From positions 1 to 64,000 of the forward strand of contig CAUSEC010000020.1 of assembly GCA_963530515.1 (NCBI GenBank): a stretch of DNA of 64,000 bases, given 5' to 3'. The notes beneath the pieces were generated by a model. The model made no database searches. It had not been told where the DNA came from and saw nothing but the letters and a program-made list of their open reading frames with translations. This stretch comes from CBFFRJ01 sp963530515 (GTDB lineage: Bacteria > Pseudomonadota > Gammaproteobacteria > Enterobacterales > Enterobacteriaceae). Position 1 is the first letter of the stretch. The number at the start of each line of letters is the position of its first letter. Position numbers and translations under genes: made by a program. This document shows, piece after piece, positions 40,660 to 49,577 of the stretch.

Positions 40660-41880
40660 ATGTTTAAGTCTTTTTTCCCAACGCCGAAATTGTTTTTTCT
40701 CTCGGCTTTTATTTGGGCAATGATCGCCGTGATTTTCTGGCAGGCAGGCGGTGAAGCCTGGTTGCTGCATCTCACGGGAGGATCCACGGATGTGCCTATT
40801 AGCGCCGCCCGTTTCTGGTCGCTCGACTTTCTGCTTTTTTATGCTTATTACGCGTTATGTACTGGCATCTTTGCGCTTACCTGGTTTTTCATTTCGCCGC
40901 ACCGCTGGCAGCGGTGGTCGATTCTGGGTACCGCGCTGATCATTTTCGTCACCTGGTTTTTGGTGGAAGTGAACGTCGCCATCAACGCCTGGTACGCACC
41001 GTTCTACGACCTTATTCAGACGGCCCTGAGCGCGCCGAATAAAGTCAGTATCAGCCAGTTGTATAGCGAGATTGGCACCTTTCTATGGATCGCGTTGATT
41101 GCCGTCACCGTGGCGGTACTGAACAACTTCTTCGTGAGTCACTATGTCTTCCGCTGGCGCACAGCAATGAACGAATACTACATGGCGCACTGGCAGCAGC
41201 TTCGTCATGTCGAAGGGGCCGCCCAGCGTGTGCAGGAAGACACCATGCGCTTCGCCACCACGCTTGAAGATATGGGCGTGAGTTTCATTAACGCGGTCAT
41301 GACCTTAATTGCTTTCTTACCGGTGCTGGTGGCGCTCTCGCCGCATGTGCCTGAGCTGCCCCTTGTCGGCCATATTCCTTACGGTCTGGTCATTGCCGCG
41401 ATCGCCTGGTCACTGTTGGGCACCTTCTTGCTGGCGGCGGTAGGGATCAAACTGCCTGGGCTGGAGTTCAAAAACCAGCGTGTGGAAGCCGCGTACCGTA
41501 AAGAGCTGGTCTACGGTGAAGATGATGTGGAAAGAGCCAAACCGAACACGATGCGCGAACTGTTTGCCGCCGTGCGCCGCAACTACTTCCGCCTTTATTT
41601 CCACTATATGTATTTCAACATTGCCCGTATCTTGTATCTGCAGGTTGACGTCGTGTTCGGCCTGATTGTGCTGTTCCCGACCATCGCGGCTGGGGCGATT
41701 ACTTTTGGTTTGATGCGCCAGATTACCAACGTCTTTGAGCAGGTACGCAGTTCGTTCCAGTACCTGATCGCTTCCTGGACCACGCTGGTTGAATTAATGT
41801 CTATCTATAAACGTTTGCGCAGTTTCGAACATGAGCTGGATGGGCAGCCGGTTTCGCAAATGACCAACCACTTTAGCTAA
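40660..41880 (+). CDS. sbmA: SbmA, inner-membrane peptide antibiotic transporter
   Basis: A proton-driven importer (SLiPT family, BacA-like) of microcin B17, microcin J25, bleomycin and proline-rich peptides. The 406 residues begin MFKSFFPTPKLFFLSAFIWA as in E. coli. There are about seven or eight membrane segments and an ABC-transporter-like fold without an ATPase domain. The ATG at 40660 has GCAGGAGAG as ribosome site. yaiW follows after 13 bp, as in E. coli, where both are under sigmaE influence. Confidence 0.96.
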   Translation: MFKSFFPTPKLFFLSAFIWAMIAVIFWQAGGEAWLLHLTGGSTDVPISAARFWSLDFLLFYAYYALCTGIFALTWFFISPHRWQRWSILGTALIIFVTWFLVEVNVAINAWYAPFYDLIQTALSAPNKVSISQLYSEIGTFLWIALIAVTVAVLNNFFVSHYVFRWRTAMNEYYMAHWQQLRHVEGAAQRVQEDTMRFATTLEDMGVSFINAVMTLIAFLPVLVALSPHVPELPLVGHIPYGLVIAAIAWSLLGTFLLAAVGIKLPGLEFKNQRVEAAYRKELVYGEDDVERAKPNTMRELFAAVRRNYFRLYFHYMYFNIARILYLQVDVVFGLIVLFPTIAAGAITFGLMRQITNVFEQVRSSFQYLIASWTTLVELMSIYKRLRSFEHELDGQPVSQMTNHFS

Positions 41881-41893
41881 CGCAAGGAACACT

Positions 41894-43027
41894 ATGTCAG
41901 TTTGCGCGCCGCGTCTTCTCGCGACCACAATGACCCTGCTGGCGGGATGTATTCTCGCTGGCTGTAGCACGAACAAAACGACAACGGCGACAAAAAGCCC
42001 CGGTTCGTCGGCCGTCTCTGAGGCACAAAAGCCGCAGGATGTGGCGAGCATCGTCCGCCAAAAAATGCCGGCAAGCGTCAAAGACCGGGACGAATGGGCG
42101 AAAGATCTCGCGACGACCTTCTCCAGTCAGGGACTCGACCCTACGCTCGAAAACATCTGCTCGGTGCTGGCGGTCGCGCAGCAGGAGTCGAATTATCAGG
42201 CCGATCCGGGCGTGGCCGGGCTGAACAAGATTGCCTGGAAAGAGATTGACCGGCGGGCAGCCCGCTTACATATCCCGCAGGTTCTGGTGCATACCGCCCT
42301 GAAGATCGAATCGCCGAACGGCAAAAGCTATAGCGAGCGGCTCGATAACGTTCGTACCGAAAAGCAGCTGAGTGAGATTTTCGACGATTTTATCGGTACG
42401 GTGCCGATGGGGCAGACCTTGTTTGGATCCTACAACCCGGTGCACACCGGCGGGCCGATGCAAATCAGCGTCGCCTTCGCTGAAAAGCACACCAAAGGTT
42501 ACCCCTGGACGATGTCCGGCACCGTGCGTCAGGAGGTCTTTACCCGTCGCGGCGGCCTGTGGTTCGGGACGTATCACCTGCTTAATTATCCGGCCAACTA
42601 CAGCGCACCGATTTTCCGCTTTGCTGATTTTAACGCCGGTTGGTACGCCAGCCGTAACGCGGCGTTCCAGAACGCGGTCAGTAAAGCGACGGGCGTCAAA
42701 CTGGCGCTGGATGGTGATGTGATTTTGTATAACAGCAGCGAGGCGGGGAGTACCGAGTTGGCGGTCAGAAAGCTGGGCGCGAAGTTAGGGATGAGCGACC
42801 GTGATATTCATCGCCAGCTGGCGACGGGCGATAGTCTGGCGTTTGAAAAGACCTCGCTGTACCAGAATGTGTATCGACTGGCGGAACAGAAAACCGGGAA
42901 AACCTTACCGAGGGAAATGCTGCCGGGGATCCAGTTGGAGAGCCCGAAAATCACCCGCAACCTCACAACCGCATGGTTTGCGAAGCGCGTCGACGATCGT
43001 CGGGCGCAGTGTATGGCCGGTCAGTGA
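41894..43027 (+). CDS. yaiW: YaiW, surface lipoprotein partnered with SbmA
   Basis: A 377-residue DUF1615 lipoprotein. The signal sequence ends in the lipobox LAGC-STNK, so it is lipidated at Cys24; in E. coli it reaches the outer membrane surface and assists uptake of proline-rich peptides through SbmA. Operon with sbmA. Its last 7 bp overlap the convergent yaiY stop region. Confidence 0.92.
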   Translation: MSVCAPRLLATTMTLLAGCILAGCSTNKTTTATKSPGSSAVSEAQKPQDVASIVRQKMPASVKDRDEWAKDLATTFSSQGLDPTLENICSVLAVAQQESNYQADPGVAGLNKIAWKEIDRRAARLHIPQVLVHTALKIESPNGKSYSERLDNVRTEKQLSEIFDDFIGTVPMGQTLFGSYNPVHTGGPMQISVAFAEKHTKGYPWTMSGTVRQEVFTRRGGLWFGTYHLLNYPANYSAPIFRFADFNAGWYASRNAAFQNAVSKATGVKLALDGDVILYNSSEAGSTELAVRKLGAKLGMSDRDIHRQLATGDSLAFEKTSLYQNVYRLAEQKTGKTLPREMLPGIQLESPKITRNLTTAWFAKRVDDRRAQCMAGQ

Positions 43028-43323
43028 TGACGTCGCCAACGCAGGAAAAGGCCAATCACGCCTAATATCGCGCTACCCACGATGAAGGGCACCAGGCCAA
43101 AAATGGTGCCAACGCCAAAGCCGATTTCCACCTGGGGTCGGCTGGCATCCTGCACTTGCATCAGGTGTTCAAACACACCCGGCGCATGGACTAACAGATT
43201 AAGCAGTTGCGCACCCGCCCAGAAGCAGAGCAGCACAAACACCGCATAAGCGATATTACCTGGCGTGGAGGCGTCGCGTGTTTTCTTACCCGTGAAGGGT
43301 TTCGACATTGTAAAGTCAGCCAT
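43021..43323 (-). CDS. yaiY: YaiY, small inner-membrane protein (DUF2755)
   Basis: A 100-residue protein with two hydrophobic segments (IAYAVFVLLCFWAGAQLLNLL and FGLVPFIVGSAILGVIGLFL, the latter after a short periplasmic loop) and a basic end (RWRRHH). E. coli YaiY begins MADFTLSK, so the ATG at 43323 behind GGAGGT is the correct start. Function unknown. Convergent with yaiW, overlapping by 7 bp. Confidence 0.9.
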   Translation of the reverse strand: MADFTMSKPFTGKKTRDASTPGNIAYAVFVLLCFWAGAQLLNLLVHAPGVFEHLMQVQDASRPQVEIGFGVGTIFGLVPFIVGSAILGVIGLFLRWRRHH

Positions 43324-43575
43324 AGAGACCTCCGCTTGATTCAATTTACTGGCCCGAAGCCTGTGTTACCTTGTCATTTTGACAGCACATTAAAATTGTC
43401 AACATCGGAATGGTGATAATTTCATTGCGGGAAGGTTTCCAGTTGAGTAAATTTTGTGAGTGCTCACATTTCCGTAATGTTTTGATTACCTGATTAACAT
43501 TTCAGAATTTCCGTACACGCCACAGACGGCAAAGCGGTAATGTGCGACGATATTTTTTTTATTGCCGGAGTTGTC

Positions 43576-43815
43576 ATGAAGCTACCCGCTAAAATACGCC
43601 GTGACTGGCATTACTATGCGTTCGCGATTGGTTTGATTTTTATTCTGAATGGAGTGGTGGGGCTTTTAGGGTTTGAAGCCAAAGGCTGGCAGGAATATGC
43701 CGTGGGCCTGGTGACCTGGGTGATCAGCTTTTGGTTAGCCGGATTGATTATTCGCCGTCGTCCTGAAGAAGATGCTGAGGAGACGGCGAAAAAGGAAGAG
43801 AAGCCGCTGGACTAG
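43576..43815 (+). CDS. yaiZ: YaiZ, small inner-membrane protein (DUF2754)
   Basis: A 79-residue protein nearly identical over its first 60 residues to E. coli YaiZ (MKLPAKIRRDWHYYAFAIGL, then two membrane segments and IIRRR). The C-terminus is longer and charged (EEDAEETAKKEEKPLD). Start at the ATG at 43576 with GGAG upstream. Function unknown. Its stop overlaps the convergent ddlA stop by 4 bp. Confidence 0.9.
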   Translation: MKLPAKIRRDWHYYAFAIGLIFILNGVVGLLGFEAKGWQEYAVGLVTWVISFWLAGLIIRRRPEEDAEETAKKEEKPLD

Positions 43816-44912
43816 CCGTTCATTGAGCTTTTGAGCGCGCTGTCGGCCTGATGGCGCGCCAGTGCCAGTTCAATCAGGCGAGTGATCAAATCGGTATAGC
43901 CGAGACCGCTCGCCTGCCACAATTTCGGATACATACTGATATTGGTAAAACCAGGCAGCGTATTGATTTCGTTGATGATAACGTTATTGTCTGGCGTCAG
44001 GAACACATCCACACGCGCCATCCCCGCACAACCCAGCGTTTGATAAGCCTGAACGGCAATATCACGAATACGGTCATTCACCTCAGGGGCAATGTTCGCC
44101 GGCACCACCACCTGCGCGCCATTATCATCAATGTATTTGGTGTCGTAGGCGTAAAACTCGCTGTTCAGCACAATCTCACCGCAGGTGCTGGCCTGTGGGT
44201 CATCATTGCCCAGCACCGCACATTCAATTTCACGGCCCTGAATGCCGGTCTCGACCACCACTTTATGGTCAAACGCAAAGGCCAGGTTGACCGCGGCAAT
44301 GTACTGCGCTTCGCTGGTAACCTTGCTGACGCCCACGGACGAGCCCTGATTGGCAGGCTTAACAAACAGCGGTAGCCCCAGTTTGGCCTGAATGTCCGCA
44401 AAGGAAAGACGATCGCGATTACTGCGCGTCAGCGTGACAAAAGGCGCGATGGCAAGCCCGGCATCACGCAGCAGACGCTTGGTGACATCTTTGTCCATGC
44501 AGGCGGCCGATCCCAGTACGTCAGAGCCGACGAACGGCAGGTTTGCCATGCGCAGCAACCCCTGCAACGTACCGTCTTCCCCCTGCGTGCCGTGCACGAT
44601 CGGGAAGATGACATCGACCTGGGCAAACGGCGAGCCGCTGTGGGCATTGATGAGCTGTTCGGTCGTCTGGCCAGGCACCAGCGACACGCTTTCTTCGGAG
44701 GGATTAAGGGCAATATGCGCCGGGTCGCTGGCGTTTTGCAGGTAATTATTTGCGTCATTGATATGCCATTGCCCCTGCTTGTCGATCCCAAGCAGCAGCA
44801 CCTCGAAACGCGACTTATCCATTGCATCGACAATATTTTTCGCCGATTGCAGCGACACTTCATGTTCAGCCGACTTACCGCCAAACACGACACCTACCCG
44901 CAGTTTTGCCAT
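43812..44912 (-). CDS. ddlA: D-alanine--D-alanine ligase A
   Basis: ATP-grasp enzyme that joins two D-alanines for peptidoglycan precursor synthesis in the cytosol; 366 residues, as E. coli DdlA. Signatures: VVFGGKSAEHEVSLQSAKN, FPIVHGTQGEDGTLQG, the ATP-binding KPANQGSSVGVSKV, and metal-site residues in RVDVFLTPDNNVIINEINTLPG. The ATG at 44912 begins the conserved MAKLRVGVVFGG; a GTG at 44924 is an alternative. Confidence 0.95.
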   Translation of the reverse strand: MAKLRVGVVFGGKSAEHEVSLQSAKNIVDAMDKSRFEVLLLGIDKQGQWHINDANNYLQNASDPAHIALNPSEESVSLVPGQTTEQLINAHSGSPFAQVDVIFPIVHGTQGEDGTLQGLLRMANLPFVGSDVLGSAACMDKDVTKRLLRDAGLAIAPFVTLTRSNRDRLSFADIQAKLGLPLFVKPANQGSSVGVSKVTSEAQYIAAVNLAFAFDHKVVVETGIQGREIECAVLGNDDPQASTCGEIVLNSEFYAYDTKYIDDNGAQVVVPANIAPEVNDRIRDIAVQAYQTLGCAGMARVDVFLTPDNNVIINEINTLPGFTNISMYPKLWQASGLGYTDLITRLIELALARHQADSALKSSMNG

Positions 44913-44994
44913 CACATCTTTCACTCACATCAATCAGAAAGCACATACCATATCACTCTGCCATACTGTTTTCAGTGATAAATGGAGGGGATGT

Positions 44995-45678
44995 GTGAAA
45001 GGGAAAAGCCTGATTGTAGTCTGCATTTTGTTGCTGGCGGGGGGCGTCGGTTATCGCTATTTGCCGTCGTATTACAACCCGTTTGCGCCGCTCCAGTTAA
45101 GCGATCCGCCTGGACGCATCACCCAGTTCAAATTACGCCGACTCGACCCGCCTCAGTGTCGGGCGTTGCTGGAGGAAGCGAATCAACAGCAGTTGATCTC
45201 CTCAACGGCCGTTGCCGACAGCCAGGGCGACTGCCCGCTGACTAACGTTGTCCGGGTTCGCGATTTTGGCCCGGTCAAACTGAGCAGCAGCTTTTTAGCC
45301 AGTTGCCCGCTGGCGCTCAGTTCCGCACTGTTTGTTACCCAGCAGGCGCGCCCGCTCACCGAGGCGTATACGCAGCACACGCTGACCCGCATTGATCATC
45401 TTGGTAGCTTCGCCTGCCGCAATATCTACAATCGCGCCGAAGGGCGACGTAGCGAGCATGCCACTGCCGACGCGCTGGATATCAGCGGGTTTCATTTGTC
45501 TAACGGTGATGTGGTGACCGTACTGCGCGGCTGGCCGAACGCGGCGACGCAACCCTGGCTGCGCGCGATGTTGAGTGCAAGCTGCGGTTATTACGGTAAC
45601 GGTCTGGGGCCGGAGTACAATGCTGCCCATGCCAACCACTTTCATCTGGGAATGCGCGGTTTCGGTCTTTGCCGCTAA
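44995..45678 (+). CDS. Extensin-like C-terminal domain protein
   Basis: A 227-residue protein with an N-terminal membrane anchor (SLIVVCILLLAGGVGYRYL) and an extensin-like_C domain recognised by EHATADALDISGFHLSNG and HANHFHLG, the His/Asp-rich motif shared with LAS/M15-type peptidoglycan enzymes. Four or more cysteines in the outer part suggest disulphides. Starts at GTG (44995) behind GGAGGGG. Absent here in E. coli K-12. A cell-wall hydrolase role is inferred; its place next to ddlA is suggestive. Confidence 0.8.
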   Translation: MKGKSLIVVCILLLAGGVGYRYLPSYYNPFAPLQLSDPPGRITQFKLRRLDPPQCRALLEEANQQQLISSTAVADSQGDCPLTNVVRVRDFGPVKLSSSFLASCPLALSSALFVTQQARPLTEAYTQHTLTRIDHLGSFACRNIYNRAEGRRSEHATADALDISGFHLSNGDVVTVLRGWPNAATQPWLRAMLSASCGYYGNGLGPEYNAAHANHFHLGMRGFGLCR

Positions 45679-45848
45679 AGCATAAACGGCGGTTATTATT
45701 CATGTTTTTGTTTACTGCTCCCGGCCGTCGCAAAACCCGGGAGATAAAACACTGAAATACCCGTAAACGCACCAGTGGTACGTACTCTTCCCCGGCTTCT
45801 TGTTACTCTGTTTCTAATTTGCCAAAAACTGAAATATTGTTGCTGTTT

Positions 45849-47039
45849 ATGGAATCCTGGAAGGTCAATCTTATCTCCGTCTGGTTCGGCTGCTTTTTCA
45901 CCGGCCTTGCGATCAGCCAAATTTTACCGTTCTTACCGCTTTATGTTGCCCAGCTTGGCGTGACCTCGCATGAGGCGCTGTCGATGTGGTCAGGGCTGAC
46001 GTTCAGCATCACCTTTATGGTCTCTGCCATTGTGTCGCCGCTATGGGGCAGCCTGGCAGACCGCAAAGGGCGCAAGCTGATGCTGCTGCGCGCCTCACTC
46101 GGTATGGCTGTTGCCATCCTGCTGCAGGCGTTCGCGACCAATGTCTGGCAACTGCTTATCCTGCGCGGCGTGATGGGACTGACGTCCGGGTATATTCCCA
46201 ATGCGATGGCGCTGGTGGCGTCGCAAGCGCCCCGGGAGCGCAGCGGCTGGGCGCTCAGTACGCTTTCCACCGCCCAGATTAGCGGCGTGATTGGCGGCCC
46301 TCTGATGGGCGGATTCCTGGCCGACCATTTTGGCCTGCGCACGGTCTTTTTCATCACCGCCATTTTGCTGGTGGTGAGCTTCCTGGTGACCCTGTTTTTG
46401 ATTAAAGAGGGTGCGCGCCCGAAAATCAGTAAGGCGCAGCGGTTAAGCGGCAAAGCGGTTTTCTCCACGCTGCCGTATCCGGGACTGGTTATCAGCCTGT
46501 TTGTCACCACCATGGTGATTCAGCTGTGTAACGGCTCAGTGGGGCCGATTCTGGCGCTGTTTATCCAGTCGATGACCCCGGACAGCAATAACATCGCCTT
46601 TCTCAGCGGGCTGATTGCGGCGATCCCTGGCGTCTCAGCACTCATGTCGGCCCCCCGGCTTGGTAAGCTCGGCGATCGCATTGGGACGGCGCGTATTCTG
46701 ATGGGCACCCTTATCTGCGCCGTCGTTCTGTTCTTTGCCATGTCGTTTGTCACCTCGCCGTTGCAGCTCGGGATCCTGCGTTTCCTGCTCGGTTTTGCCG
46801 ATGGCGCGATGTTGCCGGCGGTACAAACCTTGTTGCTCAAATACTCCAGCGATCAGGTGACCGGGCGCATTTTTGGCTATAACCAGTCGTTTATGTACCT
46901 TGGGAACGTGGTGGGGCCGCTGATGGGCGCATCGGTGTCTGCGATGGCCGGGTTCCGTTGGGTCTTTGTCGCGACGGCGCTGGTGGTGTTGTGCAATATC
47001 TGGCAACTGGCTGCCGCATTACGCAAAGCAAAACGTTAA
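45849..47039 (+). CDS. MdtG-like MFS drug exporter
   Basis: A 396-residue drug:H+ antiporter (12 membrane segments), a clear relative of E. coli MdtG (WFGCFFTGLAISQILPFLPLYV; GSLADRKGRKLMLLRASLGM; RGVMGLTSGYIPNAMAL; PRERSGWALSTLSTAQISG). The true mdtG lies elsewhere in E. coli, so this is probably a paralogue. The start at 45849 fits the family, although the ribosome site is weak; a TTG at 45819 is the alternative. Followed by a hairpin terminator. Confidence 0.84.
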   Translation: MESWKVNLISVWFGCFFTGLAISQILPFLPLYVAQLGVTSHEALSMWSGLTFSITFMVSAIVSPLWGSLADRKGRKLMLLRASLGMAVAILLQAFATNVWQLLILRGVMGLTSGYIPNAMALVASQAPRERSGWALSTLSTAQISGVIGGPLMGGFLADHFGLRTVFFITAILLVVSFLVTLFLIKEGARPKISKAQRLSGKAVFSTLPYPGLVISLFVTTMVIQLCNGSVGPILALFIQSMTPDSNNIAFLSGLIAAIPGVSALMSAPRLGKLGDRIGTARILMGTLICAVVLFFAMSFVTSPLQLGILRFLLGFADGAMLPAVQTLLLKYSSDQVTGRIFGYNQSFMYLGNVVGPLMGASVSAMAGFRWVFVATALVVLCNIWQLAAALRKAKR

Positions 47040-47050
47040 TCAGACTAACA

Positions 47051-47073
47051 GACCGGGATAATTTATCCCGGTC
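47051..47073 (+). terminator. Terminator of the MdtG-like gene
   Basis: Perfect 11-bp arms GACCGGGATAA/TTATCCCGGTC lie 12 bp beyond the stop codon, followed by CTTCGATAAGTTTTATT. Confidence 0.65.
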
Positions 47074-47297
47074 CTTCGATAAGTTTTATTTATATAAAGA
47101 ATATATTCTTCCTGAAATTATCCTTTTCTAACTTGTTAATTAGTTTGCGTTAAGGGCAGAGAAACGTTTCGTTGAAATTGTTTTGATATAGCGATTTTGC
47201 ACAGGTCAAATTTTCGATAAAAATAATAGATGCATCCACTTTGCAACTACTAATGAGAGTGATAACGTCAGCGGATACTTCATAAGGAAATAGCGCT

Positions 47298-47558
47298 ATG
47301 AAAAACCTCATTGCTGAATTATTAGTAAAACTTGCGGAGAAGGAAGAGGAATCCAAAGAGCTGGTTGCGCAGGTGGAAGCGCTGGAGATCGTCGTTACCG
47401 CGTTGCTGCGTCAGATGGCCCAGCCAGAGCAGCAGGCGCTAATTCAGAGCATTGAAGGCGCGCTTGACGATGTCACCCCTGACTCTGACGTCTCGTTGCA
47501 CGACACGGAGTTACTGCAACAGTATATAAAAAAGCTTTTACGGCACCCACGCACCTAG
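47298..47558 (+). CDS. iraP: IraP, anti-adaptor that stabilises sigmaS
   Basis: An 86-residue protein aligned end to end with E. coli IraP (MKNLIAELLVKLAEKEEES, then a predicted coiled coil to about residue 45, and LLQQYIKKLLRHPR at the end). It binds RssB and so blocks ClpXP degradation of RpoS during phosphate starvation. Its place immediately before phoA is conserved. AAGGAAATAGCGCT gives an AAGGA ribosome site. Confidence 0.94.
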   Translation: MKNLIAELLVKLAEKEEESKELVAQVEALEIVVTALLRQMAQPEQQALIQSIEGALDDVTPDSDVSLHDTELLQQYIKKLLRHPRT

Positions 47559-47577
47559 GTCTTTGAGATAAGTCAGG

Positions 47578-47611
47578 TTGTCATCTGACTGTCACGCGTG
47601 GTGCCTATAGT
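47578..47611 (+). promoter_or_regulatory. Pho box and -10 of phoA
   Basis: Two 7-bp half-sites, TTGTCAT (47578-47584) and CTGTCAC (47589-47595), are separated by CTGA. They are followed 10 bp later by the extended-looking -10 TATAGT (47606-47611). This reproduces the E. coli phoA promoter layout in which PhoB replaces a -35 element. Confidence 0.88.
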
Positions 47612-47659
47612 CGCTCTGTTTTTTATTTCTTTTAAGTATTTATACACGGAGAAAATAAA

Positions 47660-49075
47660 TTGAAACAGAGCGCATTATTCATCGCCTTATTCCCCATGCT
47701 GTTTACCCCTATTATTTATGCTGCTACTCCCTCAACGACAGTACTGGAAAATCGTGCTGCTCAGGGTGATATTACCTCGCAAGGTGGCGCCCGTCGTTTA
47801 AGCGGCGATCAGACTGACGCTATTCGCGCCTCTCTGAATGACAAGCCAGCCAAAAATATCATCTTGTTGATTGGCGACGGGATGGGTGATTCCGAAATTA
47901 CCGCCGCACGAAATTACGCCGAAGGCGCGGGCGGTTACTTCAAGGGTATTGATGCCCTGCCGCTGACGGGTCAATACACCCACTATGCGCTCGATAAGAA
48001 AACGGGCAAACCGGACTACGTTACCGACTCTGCGGCCTCTGCAACCGCATGGTCTACCGGGGTGAAAACCTACAACGGTGCCCTGGGCGTGGATATCCAC
48101 GAAAAAGATCACATGACGATTCTGGAAATGGCGAAGGCCGCTGGCCTGGCGACCGGGAACGTCTCTACCGCAGAACTGCAGGATGCAACGCCTGCTGCGC
48201 TGATTTCTCACGTCACCTCACGTAAATGCTACGGCCCAAGCGTAACCAGTGAAAAATGTGCCTCTAACGCCCTGGAAAAAGGCGGTAAAGGTTCAATCTC
48301 CGAGCAGCTGCTGAATGCCCGCGCTGACGTGACGCTGGGTGGCGGTGCTAAAACCTTCAGCGAAGCGGCAACCGCCGGTGAGTGGAAAGGGAAAACCCTG
48401 CGCGAGCAGGCGCAGGCGCGCGGCTACCAGCTGGTGAGCGATGCCTCCAGCCTCTCTGCAATCACCGTAGCAAACCAGGATAAACCGCTGCTGGGTCTGT
48501 TCTCTGAAGGCAACATGCCGGTGCGCTGGGAAGGCCCGAAAGCCACCCTGCACGGCAACCTTGATAAACCTGCGGTGACCTGTACCCCGAATGCGAAGCG
48601 TACTGACAGCGTGCCGACGCTGGCACAGATGACTGACAAGGCGCTGGAGCTGCTGAGCAAAAATGAGAAAGGCTTCTTCCTGCAGGTTGAAGGGGCGTCC
48701 ATTGATAAGCAGGACCACGCAGCAAACCCGTGCGGCCAGATTGGTGAAACCGTTGATCTGGACGAAGCCGTGCAAAAAGCACTGGCCTTCGCCAAAAAAG
48801 ACGGCAACACCCTGGTCATTGTGACGGCGGACCACGCCCACGCCAGCCAGATTATCCCACCAGAAACCAAAGCGCCTGGTCTGAGCCAGTTGCTGAACAC
48901 CAAAGACGGCACCGTGATGGCGATGACCTATGGCAACTCTGAAGAAGAGTCCATGGAACATACCGGCACGCAGATTCGTCTGGCTGCTTACGGTCCGCAC
49001 GCGGCGAACGTCGTTGGCCTGACCGACCAGACCGACCTGTTCTTCACCATGAAAGACGCGCTCGGCCTGAAATAA
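47660..49075 (+). CDS. phoA: Alkaline phosphatase
   Basis: Periplasmic dimeric zinc/magnesium phosphomonoesterase of the Pho regulon; 471-residue precursor with signal peptide ending near IYA-ATPS. The nucleophile serine is S124 in VTDSAASATAWSTG; metal ligands lie in LLIGDGMGDSE and VTADHAHASQ. The cysteine pairs (SRKCYGPSVTSEKC and TCTP...NPCG) fit the two known disulphides. The start codon is TTG (E. coli uses GTG), with GGAG 14 nt upstream. Confidence 0.97.
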   Translation: MKQSALFIALFPMLFTPIIYAATPSTTVLENRAAQGDITSQGGARRLSGDQTDAIRASLNDKPAKNIILLIGDGMGDSEITAARNYAEGAGGYFKGIDALPLTGQYTHYALDKKTGKPDYVTDSAASATAWSTGVKTYNGALGVDIHEKDHMTILEMAKAAGLATGNVSTAELQDATPAALISHVTSRKCYGPSVTSEKCASNALEKGGKGSISEQLLNARADVTLGGGAKTFSEAATAGEWKGKTLREQAQARGYQLVSDASSLSAITVANQDKPLLGLFSEGNMPVRWEGPKATLHGNLDKPAVTCTPNAKRTDSVPTLAQMTDKALELLSKNEKGFFLQVEGASIDKQDHAANPCGQIGETVDLDEAVQKALAFAKKDGNTLVIVTADHAHASQIIPPETKAPGLSQLLNTKDGTVMAMTYGNSEEESMEHTGTQIRLAAYGPHAANVVGLTDQTDLFFTMKDALGLK

Positions 49076-49082
49076 AAATCTG

Positions 49083-49117
49083 CCCGACGGGAATTTCTCT
49101 CGTCGGGTGGTTTTTTC
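49083..49117 (+). terminator. Terminator between phoA and psiF
   Basis: CCCGACG and CGTCGGG arms are followed by TGG and a run of six T. In E. coli psiF is cotranscribed by read-through, so this may act as an attenuator. Confidence 0.75.
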
Positions 49118-49166
49118 ACCAGTAAAGACCATCCTTAAGAAGCAACACTTCAAGAAGGATGGTGCT

Positions 49167-49487
49167 ATGAAAATAACATTACTGGTAACGCTCCTGTTTG
49201 GTCTTGTGTTCGTTACGGCGCTCAGCGCTGCCGAGAAAACCCTTACCCCGCAACAACAACGTATGACCCTCTGCAATCAACAGGCGAAAGCCCAGACGCT
49301 CACCGGCGATGCCCGCAAGAGCTACATGAGCGACTGCCTGAAAAACACCAAAACGGAACCGGGCCAAAAGAGCCTGACACCGCAGCAGCAAAAGATGCGA
49401 GAGTGCAATTCACAAGCCACTCAGCAATCTCTTAAAGGCGAGGATCGCAGTAAATTTATGAGTGGCTGTCTGAAGAAAGCCAGCTAA
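49167..49487 (+). CDS. psiF: PsiF, phosphate-starvation-inducible periplasmic protein
   Basis: A 106-residue exported protein: signal peptide ending LSA-AEKT and two tandem copies of the PsiF repeat (LTPQQQRMTLCNQQA...SYMSDCLK and LTPQQQKMRECNSQA...KFMSGCLK), each with two cysteines. The ATG at 49167 follows AGAAGGA. Function unknown; Pho-regulated with phoA in E. coli. Confidence 0.93.
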   Translation: MKITLLVTLLFGLVFVTALSAAEKTLTPQQQRMTLCNQQAKAQTLTGDARKSYMSDCLKNTKTEPGQKSLTPQQQKMRECNSQATQQSLKGEDRSKFMSGCLKKAS

Positions 49488-49493
49488 GCCAAA

Positions 49494-49521
49494 CGGGTGA
49501 GCGGTCTTCTCAGCTCACCCG
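49494..49521 (+). terminator. Terminator of psiF
   Basis: Perfect 9-bp arms CGGGTGAGC/GCTCACCCG with a 10-nt loop, 6 bp after the psiF stop, followed by AAATTTC. Confidence 0.65.
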
Positions 49522-49577
49522 AAATTTCATACTTTCTCCGCACATCCCCTCTCTATAATTTGGGAAATTGTTTCAGA

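Noticed and set aside
48293..49276. 327-codon open frame opposite phoA
   Set aside because: Antisense shadow; phoA is complete with its active-site motifs.
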